Positions 27,830-38,121 of a DNA stretch of 64,000 nt are shown here, in pieces (within the stretch, counting starts at the first letter, position 1; every line of letters begins with the position of its first letter). The stretch is from the NCBI GenBank assembly GCA_946800325.1, contig OX326956.1:23968356-24032355 (forward strand), read 5' to 3'. Position numbers and translations under genes: made by a program. The notes under the pieces were generated by a model. The model saw only the letters and a list, made by a program, of their open reading frames with translations. It had not been told where the DNA came from and searched no databases. The DNA comes from Luzula sylvatica. Taxonomy: Eukaryota > Streptophyta > Magnoliopsida > Poales > Juncaceae.

Positions 27830-29060
27830 TCTTTCTTTAAAGAGTAGATAGTTTTGAGCTCTCACATTGAGCCACCTCATCTTTGACTTTCAATCACACA
27901 TATTAATATTTATATAATTTTAATATTTATTTTATGATTTGATTATATCCATTAATTTATATCATGTATCCATTAATTTATATCATGTTTTATCCATTTA
28001 AACATTTAATGATTTATTTTATGATATTTATATCATGTTCTACCTTAATTGTATTAATATTGTTATCCCTTTAAAGAGTGGATGCTATTGAGCTCTCACA
28101 TTGATCCATCTCATCTTTGACTTTCTATCACACATATTAATATTTATATAATTTTCATATTTATTTTATGATTTGATTATATCCATTAATTTATATCATG
28201 TTTTACCCATGTAACCTTTTAATAATTTGTTTTATGATCTTTATATCATGTTCTACCTTAATTATATTAATATTTATATCATGTTTCATATTTATTTTTT
28301 GATTTCATATTTATTTTGTGATTAATATTTATATAATTTCCATATTTATTTTATGATTTGATTATATCCATTAATTTATATCATGTATCCATTAATTTAT
28401 ATCATGTTTTACCCAATTAACCATTTAATAATTTATTTTATGATCTTTATATCATGTTCTACCTTAATTATATTAATATTGTTCTCCCTTTAAAGAGTGG
28501 ATGTTTTTGAGCTCTCACATTGAGCCACCTCATCTTTGACTTTCTATCACACATATTAATATTTATATAATTTCCATATTTAATTTATGATTTGATTATA
28601 TCCATTAATTTATATCATGTTTTACCCATTTAACCATTTAATAATTTATTTTATGATCTTTATATCATGTTCTAGCTTAATTATGTTAATATTGTTCTCT
28701 CTTTAAGGAGTGGATGTTTTTGAACTCTCACATTGAGCCACCTCATCTTTGACTTTCTATCACACATATAATTTTCATATTTATTTTATGATTTGATTAT
28801 ATCCATTAATTTATATCATATATCCATTAATTTATATCATGTTTTACCCATTTAACAATTTAATAATTTATTTTATGATCTTTATATATATCATGTTCTA
28901 CCTTAATTATATTAATATTTATATCATGTTTTCATATTTATTTTATGATTTCATATTTATTTTGTGATTAATATTTATATAATTTCCATATTTATTTTAT
29001 GATTTGACCATATCCATTAATTTATATCATGTTTTATCCATTAATTCGATTCTTAATAAG
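27830..29060 (+). repeat. Tandem array of ~210-235 bp AT-rich units
   Basis: Units begin TCTYYCTTTAAAGAGTGGAT, then GAGCTCTCACATTGAG and CACCTCATCTTTGAC, at 27830, 28064, 28483 and 28696, each followed by long ATTAATTTATATCATG-type stretches. The 28064-28483 interval is about double, containing a partial unit without its head. A headless partial unit also ends the array (about 28910-29060). A Helitron-like terminus lies 780 bp downstream on the same strand, so the array may be internal to, or consist of repeated 5' parts of, a Helitron. Confidence 0.8.
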
Positions 29061-29820
29061 AGAAAATTGAGAGTAGCACCCACATAATGGAAAGAACTCG
29101 ATAAACAAAAGATTAATCGAAACGGCGCACAAGATGGAGTGAAAATGGAACAATTCGAAAATTGGAAGGAATTCTTTTTTTTGATCTTGCCAACTCGCAC
29201 AACTCAACCTCCTGAAGATTATGACACTTTTCGTTTTGCGAAATCTCCTCTTTCCTAGATTTTTCCTCCTTTTCTCTATTCTTTTCTTAGGGTTTCATGA
29301 GTGTTAATGGATGTATGGAAGGGATCTGAATGAGGATAAGGTGGTAGGCGCCCAATTATTGCATGGGTGAGGTGGTGGCCTCCAAGTCATGCATGTGATG
29401 AGGTGGATGGGCACATTTCATATATAACCTTCTAAACTTAAATATTTACCAACCATTTAATTTACATCTTTTGGGGATTTATTTTACAAACTCTATTTTT
29501 AGTATTATAATTGATTTGATCATTTTGCAAATAAGACCCTATAATATATTTATTTAAATAAACCATAAATGTGAAATTACGGTTATACCCTTTCGAAAAA
29601 TTTGACACATAAGAACTCGATTTTGATCGTTCGAAGTGTTATATATTTAATATGAGTCTTATATTCTGAAATTTTAGAAATAATAATCAACAAATATCAA
29701 AACCCTATTTTTGATATTTATTACAGGTTTTATGATATTTTTTCTGTAAACATAACAAATAACAATTAATAAGTGAATACACAATCTTTTATCTAATACA
29801 AACAATTACATTAAAAATTC
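29061..29820. other. Non-coding DNA between the array and the Helitron terminus
   Basis: No ORF of note. It contains a GTGAGGTGG-type duplicated segment (29340-29410) and otherwise AT-rich sequence. Confidence 0.45.
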
Positions 29821-29821
29821 A

Positions 29822-29847
29822 CAGCGAAGCGCGGACAAATTTCCTAG
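29822..29847 (+). mobile_element. Degenerate Helitron-type 3' terminus
   Basis: AGCGAAGCGCGG is a weak GC hairpin, followed after a short spacer by CTAG at 29844-29847 and then T. It is less perfect than the termini at 14195 and 50555. Confidence 0.45.
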
Positions 29848-30908
29848 TAATTTTAAAAAGAAGACACCAGCAAACAGCAAACAGCAAACGAAACAAACCT
29901 CTTGACGCATGAAACGAGACTCCTGAGAAAAAGTCCAAAAAAACATAAGGCGGCACAATACCAAGGTATTACAAAAGATCAAATATAATGACCAAGAAAA
30001 CAAATAAATATAATTTATAGAATAATGATCAAATATCAACCACAAATATAAAACAAATGTTTAAATTTGTATTTGATTTATGATTCATATATACAAAATT
30101 AATATTATAAACTTAGTTATTATGATATATTTGTGAATGATATTTTTAGCCCTATCACTACTCGTAACTTATATGATCAGAAAAAATTTAGAACAAAAAA
30201 ATTATATTGTACATACTTTCGTCCAAAAAAACGAGATAAAAATAGAAAGAGAAAAATTGATTTATGATTTATGATTTATGATTTATGAAGAGAAAAACAA
30301 CTTTTTGATTTAGGATTTATGAAGAGAAAAAATATATAGTACATAATTATTTGTGGCCCTATCACATTTGTGGTTGGTACTTATTTTGATTTATGGTTTA
30401 TGAAGAGAAAAACTACTTTTTGATTCTCGCCAAAAAAACGAGATACTGTAACCGTGCTTCTTGTAAAATTGATGGGAGATAAAAATATCGTAGTTTTTCA
30501 TCTAGGATATCTCAAACTGCAGTAATTTCGTCCAAATACATTAATTCAAACACAATAAAATAATAACTTGTGATATTGAGACTTTCCAACTATCTCTTTT
30601 ATCACAAACTAAACATGCCCATAATTGGCGAAGTTAAATTTATAGGTTTTATTTGAGCCCTTTGCATTAGAGATTAGAATGACATGGTGCCGACTACTGC
30701 TTAATCATGCATATACATACTTTCCAGCTCAAAATAGAAGAAAAAAATAATTAAAGCATATGGACCATTTTTGTCCATTTCCACCTAACAGAGAAAAAGA
30801 ACAAGTTGATATATATAGTACATAATTTAAATTGGTAAGCATTATTAAAGTAACAACATCGTTAAAATTTATACATAAACTAAACAAAACTATTTAAGTT
30901 TACATATG
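29848..30908. other. AT-rich intergenic DNA downstream of PMEI copy 1
   Basis: Includes short direct repeats of ATTTATG with AAGAGAAAAA (30258-30335 and 30390-30420). No gene recognised. The 79-codon minus ORF at 29806-30045 has no recognisable product. Confidence 0.45.
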
Positions 30909-31499
30909 TCATGGTGTAGAGTGTATGATTGAAGAAGAAAGGCCATTAACCAAACCCAAAGCATTACTAGTAAGTTGCGCGACATTCAAAACTCGAGTTC
31001 GAACTCTCATCTGAACATCTCGACCACTCGCTCTAAAACCTTCCATGCAAGTATTTTCATCAGTTAAAGCCGCGCTAACCCAAGTCTGAACACTATTAAT
31101 TTGAAATCCTGTTTGCTTCCCTTTAAGATGAGACATAGTTTGCATGGATTGTTTTAACTCGTCGACTGAATCGCTTAATGTGTCCATGCAATCTTTCATT
31201 GCCTGTTTGTCGTACGGGCCCATGTTGGTTGACGTGGACATTTGAGTCATGGAAGCCGAGGCGGACTTAGCGCTGTTAAGACTGACTGATAAACCCGTGA
31301 GGGCTAATTGCATTGGACTTGTTTGGATCGTGCTTGCGTAAGTTGAGAGGGAACTGAAACATAGAGATGGGTATTTTGTGAGACTGCATGATGTTTTGAT
31401 GAATTCCGTGTTTGTTTGGGTTTCGGGTAGCTTGCGCGCTTCGTGACATGCAATGGAGAGAAGAATAAGTGTTAGGGTTTGAAGACATGACATGGCCAT
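30909..31499 (-). CDS. Pectin methylesterase/invertase inhibitor (PMEI) family protein, copy 1
   Basis: A single-exon 196-residue secreted protein. A signal peptide (about residues 1-20, hydrophobic LILLSIACHEA) precedes the PMEI four-helix domain. Conserved cysteines are in SCSLTKYPSLC (first disulphide, helical hairpin), KDCMDTLSDSVDEL and ENTCMEGF (second disulphide). Members bind and inhibit cell-wall pectin methylesterase or acid invertase; the sequence does not say which. The C-terminus ends LSSSIIHSTP. TATAAATAG on the minus strand (31567-31560) lies about 60 bp upstream of the ATG, beyond a GT-rich leader. An almost identical copy is at 46765-47343. Confidence 0.93.
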   Translation of the reverse strand: MAMSCLQTLTLILLSIACHEARKLPETQTNTEFIKTSCSLTKYPSLCFSSLSTYASTIQTSPMQLALTGLSVSLNSAKSASASMTQMSTSTNMGPYDKQAMKDCMDTLSDSVDELKQSMQTMSHLKGKQTGFQINSVQTWVSAALTDENTCMEGFRASGRDVQMRVRTRVLNVAQLTSNALGLVNGLSSSIIHSTP

Positions 31500-31619
31500 T
31501 TGTGTGTGTGTGTGTGTTTGTTTATGTGTTTGTGTGTGTTAGAGAAGGTAGAGGGGCTCTATTTATAGGGAAACGCCTGGTGGAGGATAAGAATAGTGAG
31601 GATAAATTTGGATAGGAAA

Positions 31620-32475
31620 TTTGGGGACTGATCAGTGGAATTGGCAGCAAGACAAGTAGTGATGTCTGTTGCGCGCGTCTTCGGCGTGGTTTTTTGATCC
31701 ATATAACTTGGTAGCTTGAGAATAATCTTTCTCGCAGACTGTATAGATTGCAAGGCCGCTACCTCCCCTTGAGGGGCCGGCCCGTAGATAAACCCAGCAA
31801 GTCCGAGAGATAGGGCTCCGTCTGGGATAGAGCATCAATTTAAGATTTTGTTCGTATACCATGTTTTTAATTTTAATTACAAATATAACAAATATAACGT
31901 AACACAATTGACGAGTTCAAGATCCGGACAACTATTTTTTGATTCTTGTAATTTAAAAGATTGTCTATCGTTCATTTTTTTTTTTACTTTCAATCTTACA
32001 TAATGAAATAATAATAATTATAATAAAAATATAAAAATATTTTGTTAATCTTGAAATATCAATTATTTTTGTATAAAAAAAACTAAATGTATTGCCTAAT
32101 TATTACTAAATATTTTTTATTATTATTCATAACGTGTTTGATGATTTTCAAGAGAAAATTTAAAGCAATGTGATGAATGAAAAACAGTTTCGACTATATG
32201 ATAATTTGATTTATTTTCAAAAATAAAAAATATTGCATTTTTTATTGATTTTTTTTTATTTATTACTATGAGGAGTAACTTTTTTAGAAATATCGACTAG
32301 GGCATCTAAAATGTCGAGGCTCTCCTGCCCCCTTGATAAAGTCATGATACCTCCAGTATTGTATGAATAGTTAGAGCTTCCATAAGGTCGAAAATGACGT
32401 AAAATATCAATGAATCCATATCTCAAATGACCGAGTCTATGACACAACAAATCATATATTATGAGTTCAATTTTT
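31620..32475. other. Copy-1-specific segment within the duplication
   Basis: Absent from copy 2. Contains a GC-rich patch with CCTTGAGGGGCCGGCCC (31770-31786) unlike its surroundings and a minus-strand open stretch (32483-32256). No TIRs or LTRs are evident. It may be an unidentified insertion in copy 1 or a deletion in copy 2. Confidence 0.5.
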
Positions 32476-33562
32476 ATTAACATTAAATAATAATGGATTG
32501 AGTGGTAAGCATCATTCTCCGTTCAATCAAAAAATAATTATTGACATGAACTCCTTATTTTTGAAAAAGAAAGTAAGATTGGTACAAATATTTGAAATAG
32601 AAATATTGTGTCTATTATTTTTTCTTTTTGAAGGGTGGAGCTTATTTTTTGAAGCATGGCTTGATTTTGTGTTGAGTTTTGAGCCTCTTATTTCTTAAAT
32701 AGAAATATTGTGAAATATTTATATAAAAGACAATCATTACAAAGAAAATATTTTTTTTATTAAAAAGAAATAACTTAAAATTATAGATAATTGTCAGGTC
32801 CAATAAATTTATTGGCTTAATATCACCAAAACAGATTTATACCTTGGTCCTAAAATATTTATTCTTGATGATAATAATAATAAATTAATTGGACTATTTA
32901 AATAACTACTATTCCACTAATTAAGCAATGTGAGCATAATATTAGTGTCCTCTTCTCAATTTCGTTTTGAAGATATGACAACTCCTTCACTTAAATTTAT
33001 GACGTTCTCGTCAGAATTAATATTTGGGCCCTGTCCATCCTATTACACATCTTTCCACGACGCCAAGTGCACATACATGTGCATTTGATCACACATAATG
33101 CTTGCATGATTTTACTATGATACAATTTATCACGGTACAATAAACATACTGATCAATATCATTCAAACAGATCAACATCTTGGTCCTAAAATATTTAAAA
33201 TTGATACTAATGGCCGACTCATAAAATTATTTAAATAATTACTTTGTACTAATTTATTAAATTGAGACTAAGGATTTTTATTTCATCCCGAGATATCACA
33301 ACAATAATTTTAGAAATAATTTTGATGGGTGAATTTTTTGCATCATAATTCAAACCTTATGTACTATTTAACAATTTGCTTCCCAAGCCACATAAGATCT
33401 ACAAGGCTATATACCGTTATGTTGCATGGATAATGGATTTATATTCTCATTTGGTAGGATATCAACATCACCATTAATTGCAATCGGCATATATCAATAA
33501 TGCACACTTAGAGCACTTGGCTTTGAGTTCCCTTTTCATGGTGCTTTGGTCCCCTAAAAAGA

Positions 33563-35747
33563 AGAGTAACGATACTAACCATACTTATTTCCCCGAATAT
33601 CTTCCCGAATTGGTGATGTGGCACAGGTCTGCCATGTAAACAAAATTCATTGCCCCTATCTCTCTCAGATTCTAAGCACGTGACTTTTTAAAAAAAAAAA
33701 AAGAGAAGTAATTTGGGGCTCTCTCTTCACTCTCCTTGCAGTCACACTCTTTTCTTTCACGCTCGGCTAGGGTTTGCTCTCTCAACCTCCCTCACTACAA
33801 AAAGTTTGCTCGATTCTCCAACGACAATCGGAACACAACTCGAGAAAGGCCTATAGAGACCTATATTTTCTCTTTCAGTTCTATTTTCTGATTTGCTTCA
33901 CTTTGCTTGGTTTGAAAAAAAACTAGAACCGTCCTTTCATCTCCTCTTTGGACTCTATAATCGCCTATTTCAAATCTCAAGAAGGTCATAACTTATATTT
34001 CTTTATTAAAAAGATATGTTTAATTTATTGATTGATTTTGGGGCTTGATGAGAACTTATTTGATGATTAAGTGTTAAATATGTCCGATTGAGATTTAATT
34101 GACACTCGTAATTTACTAATTGAGAATAATTGGGCTGATTGAGCCTCCAGTAAAACCGACCGAAGAATTCCGGGGCTGGTACACATTTGTTTTTAACTTT
34201 ATTTATTTATTATGAATATTTTTGAAAAAGATCATGCATTTAAATTTTTATGTCTTTATTGTATTCATAGTAGAGCCGAATATAGAATCATGGTGATTGG
34301 AAGGACAATTCAAAAGTGAAAGAAGGGTTCTGATGCAATTAAGTTGGAAAATGGAGCTAAAAAAATTGGATTGAATTGAGGAAGAATTGCACGATAAGGA
34401 AAAAGGGGAATTGCACGTTTTCGTGATCAATATCCTTCTGTACCGGTCAATGCCGGTACCAGTATGTAGTTAATGAAATGAGAAGTGTGTAGCCATGTTG
34501 CTCGAGATGCAAGAAGAAGACCTTGTTAAGCTACCACAATAGTTTGAATTTGTGAAAATTGTATTTTGTTCATCGTGTTCATGTTTGTGTATGGTATTAG
34601 TAAGCTTATGTCATGTCATTTTATTCTTACAAGTAACTTTGTACAAAATATCAACTTGATCATTATATTTCTCATTTAATTCTTCCTTTTTTTTAAGGTG
34701 TAGGATTAACTGTTAATGACGAAAAATAACTTGGAATTGCCCTAAACACATGCATTCTTCCTTTTAATCAGACAAACACATTTCATTGATTTCGGGTTGA
34801 AACAATTTACATCCAACTCATTTCATCAGACAAACACATGCATTCTTTTCAATTGAAACATGATGTATATTTATTACAATATTTAAACTTAAAATGGTAC
34901 CCACTCGCACACATAAACATTCATGGTCAAATTAAATTTCAGTCCTAAATTCCTAAACCACGCATCGATACCAAATGCTAAAAATTCCAATTCCCATTCG
35001 AGCTCCCAGGTCAACATCTAACCGTGTATGCGGTGTCAATCCATCATTTTCGAACCCTGCATTAAATGCATTACAACCTTGATTCACCCAAATTCAAATT
35101 TAAATCTATATTTATTTTGCTCTAATTAATTTATCTAACTTGATCTGCATCATTTAGAAATTCAAATAACTAAATTGAAAATAATTTTTTAGTTTTTGTA
35201 GGATTATCCCTTTTCTAAAAAACTGGACAAATTGGAGTAAAAGCCTACTGGAAAATTTTCAGGTGTTAGAAAACCTGTCAAAGAACTCTTAATTTGAAGT
35301 AACTGCCATAAATTGAAAAACACTAATTTGAAATTTCCCTAAATTGATTAGCTTAATTAACCTAATTTGGCCAAACTGGAAATGGAAAAAAGAAACACCC
35401 ATTTCAATAAAAGAACACTAATTTCAGCCAATAAAATCCTAATTAATTACCACTCAAGAAAACCCTAATTAATTTCGAAAAAGATTGTACCATTTGATAA
35501 AGAAAGGTTTAGCATCTGGTGTCTTCGATTCATGGCAGAGGCTTCAAGGTTCGAGAGTTAAAGAGTTTTCAGAGTTGTTTCTTGGCTTTGGTAGTGGTTT
35601 CAAGGAGAATCTGGCGGCTTCAAGTTTTGAGAGTTAAAAAAGCATCTGGTGGCTTCGATTCATAGCGGTTTCGAGATCGCCATGTTTGACGATGGCTCCT
35701 AATCTGGTAGGAGAGGAGAGACGAGGATGAGCTCATATGAGGAGAAA

Positions 35748-35784
<37 letters not shown>

Positions 35785-35928
35785 TCTCGTTTGTGACGTG
35801 AGTTCCTGAGTTTTATGAAGTATCTCTTTTTGAACGAAAGTGGTTTAGCTGATGTGGCACGCCAATAAGTGCCACATCAGATTCGGGAAAAATTTCGGGA
35901 ATAAAAGTGTGGTTTCTATCATTACTCT
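33563..35928. mobile_element. Non-autonomous MULE-like element with ~60-bp TIRs
   Basis: The left end AGAGTAACGATACTAACCA and the reverse complement of the right end AGAGTAATGATAGAAACCA continue as inverted repeats to a shared GATGTGGCAC about 55-60 bp in. AAAAAGA flanks both sides (33556-33562 and 35929-35935), and duplication copy 2 has a single AAAAAGA (about 48521) with no insert: an empty site. No transposase ORF. The interior has a pyrimidine-rich, promoter- or leader-like part (33660-33990) and a (CT)n run near 35752-35779. TIR length and a 7-9 bp duplication fit Mutator-like elements. Confidence 0.85.
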
Positions 35929-36046
35929 AAAAAGAATAGGGTCGAGTGTTTGTAAAAATGGTACAGGATAATTTTACTGGAGTTACGCTGCCGATCTTTT
36001 AATTCTAATTTTTGTCCTAATATAAAAGTTGGTTAAGCTGTGTTAC

Positions 36047-36135
36047 GACAATAATAACCTCAACTCAATACCAACGGTTCCAAATGTCTTGAGTTCGAGT
36101 CCCGTTGGTATTATTAATAAAAATATAAAATCAAA
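36047..36135 (+). repeat. tRNA-like (SINE-like) fragment
   Basis: Contains GAGTTCGAGTCCCG, matching box B, about 45 bp after a poor box A, followed by an A-rich TATTAATAAAAATATAAAA tail. It sits at the right edge of the duplication and is not seen in copy 2. Confidence 0.4.
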
Positions 36136-37237
36136 TATATTCACGATTCGAACATGAAAATGTGCACAATGAAATATTCAAATAGAAGCATTAACATTTG
36201 ATTGAAGAATGTTATGTTATATATATAAAAGTATTTTATGTTGATTATTTGTACAGACAATTCAGTTTAATAATAAGTAATATTTTTCTTCACATTTCTT
36301 GTGTTATTTTACTTGTCATTATAATACATTATTAGCACGACGTTTTTGAAATTTTAGTTAAAGATAAAATCTCCGGCATAAATTTATTTTATCCAAAATT
36401 ATCATCCGAGTTTTCTAAGACGAGTTATTTTCGTGGCATACAATTTATTTTGTAACTATCATGATTTTTCGGCCCGTGGCCGAATTTTCCATACATTCTG
36501 TTACTAAACGGATTTAACGAGTGAGATTTGTTAAGAATATGTATTTTTATATCCAAAGTTATATTCTACCATTTTTAATTGGAGTTTCTTTACCAATATC
36601 ATTTGTCATAAATTAATGAATTTTATGAAAATTCTTGAAGACGAGAAAAATAATAAAAATCAAAACAGTTTTTTCTGATTTTTTTTTTGTTAATTTACAG
36701 AAAAAATATGTTAATTATAATAGTAGATATTGTGTTAATTGATGAATTTGGAAAAGTCTTTATTTGGATAATTCCAGAAGAGTTGTTATTTTGACAACTC
36801 CAAAAAATCACAATTTTGATTGATTTTGAAGAGTCGTTATCTATTTTGTTCCGGAAGAGTCATTTTATTGTTCGTAATATACACATGTTGAAACTCGAGA
36901 GATTATGAACTAGTTCATTATATGAGAGAAAAACAATTATATGATTTGAATTAATTGTTTATGTTTGGCTCTCCCGGCTAAATACACAATGGAAATTACA
37001 AACAAAATCCCCGCGAGACTTGACCACGAGGTTCCGTGCAACTAAATTAAACATCAAAGAAAGATATTGTGTTTATTACCTCCGAATCACACTTGATTCG
37101 GTGAACACGAAAAATACGGCAGCTCGGGTTTGATCACGTCTAGCTCCAAAGGATGAAGCATCCACTCGTGTCCATCGTGGTCGACTTGAAAGAAAGCCAC
37201 CATCTTTTATACTAGCAACGCGATGATTGACTCAAAT

Positions 37238-37240
<3 letters not shown>
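36136..37240. other. Unassigned intergenic DNA
   Basis: AT-rich to 36900, then a less AT-rich stretch (36960-37200) with TTTGGCTCTCCCGGC and CCACGAGGTTCCGTGC that resembles decayed transposon sequence. No coding region recognised. Confidence 0.4.

Positions 37241-37291
<51 letters not shown>
37241..37291. repeat. (CT)n microsatellite, about 25 units
   Basis: Uninterrupted TC/CT run. The Glu-Arg repeat ORF on the minus strand is an artefact of it. Confidence 0.95.
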
Positions 37292-37294
<3 letters not shown>

Positions 37295-37549
37295 ACGGCT
37301 ACAAACCCTAGCCGGGAGCACCAACTTTTGGCGACTCCCTTGTGTGTGTGTATGTGTGTTGCTAGCCAAACCCTAGCAATAAAGTGACACACCACGCAGT
37401 TATCTACCCGCACTTATCCCGCACGCTGACGTGCCTACGCTCCTGCCATCTCAGCAGATCAGATCTAATGGATGGTGAAATTAATTTAACCCGTTTACGC
37501 AGCACCCGATAGCGTGTAAAAGGAACCTAGAAAATAAGGAAAGGATTTC

Positions 37550-37723
37550 CAGAGAAAAAAGGAATTAATCGCTCGTGTCCTGCGCCTGAAGGTTTTCTCT
37601 CTCTTCGTTGTCGCAGCGCCTTGTAGCCGCCGCAGCCTCCGCCTTTCCATTCCATTTGTTTTGTCTACGATGTTTCCTACGAAAATATTCTGTTCACTTC
37701 ACAGTCAAAAGTCAGAGGTGTGT
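37550..37723 (+). pseudogene. Possible promoter-leader and first exon of a disrupted gene
   Basis: A CG-richer pyrimidine leader (37560-37650) precedes ATGTTTCCTACGAAAATA, an open 16-codon stretch (ATG at about 37670) and a GAG/GTGTGT donor-like junction near 37720. The copia LTR begins 40 bp later, and no matching downstream exon was found. Suggestive only. Confidence 0.25.
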
Positions 37724-37761
37724 AATACTCTGTTTTTCTTCTTTTATTTTAATCTGAAAAC

Positions 37762-38111
37762 TGTTGGTAATACGGGATTCGAATATGGATTTCTAATAGG
37801 AATTTCTAATAAACAAAACTCTCTTATAATTCTAATAGTCTATTACAAGTCTTTCTCTCTTTTCTAATTGATATTTGATATGTGATTTCAATGTGATTAA
37901 TCCCTAAACATGTAAGGCCTATTTATAGGCTCCATAAACTTGCATTACAAGGAATTAAACCTTGCCTTAAAACTTATTTCCTAAATTACTTTCCTATAAT
38001 AAATCTTGCCCTATAATAATTTCCTAAATTACTTTCCTTAAAACAACTTTCCCTAACATTAATTGGGCTAATTAAACTTGATTTATTATTTCGGGCTTGG
38101 GCTTATCAACA
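37762..38111 (-). repeat. 3' LTR of the truncated copia element
   Basis: A 350-bp LTR bounded by TGTTG (37762) and CAACA (38111). On the minus strand it carries TATAAATAGG (37927-37918) in U3. The adjacent internal sequence is the polypurine tract AAGGGAGGAATT (38123-38112, minus), the usual priming site for plus-strand DNA. No second LTR copy is in the window. Confidence 0.85.
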
Positions 38112-38121
38112 AATTCCTCCC

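Larger units (their letters stand above)
30927..36046. repeat. Segmental duplication, copy 1 (with later insertions)
   Basis: Collinear with 46773-48631. Matching blocks are the PMEI gene and promoter (30927-31620), 32475-32560, 32700-32800, 33350-33560 and 35929-36046. Copy 1 is longer because it carries a ~0.85-kb stretch (31620-32475) and the 2.37-kb TIR element (33563-35928), both absent from copy 2. Confidence 0.85.

Noticed and set aside
32256..32483. 75-codon minus ORF near PMEI copy 1
   Set aside because: Not matched to any family, no splice or promoter context, and it lies in a segment absent from the sister copy; left as part of the unassigned segment.
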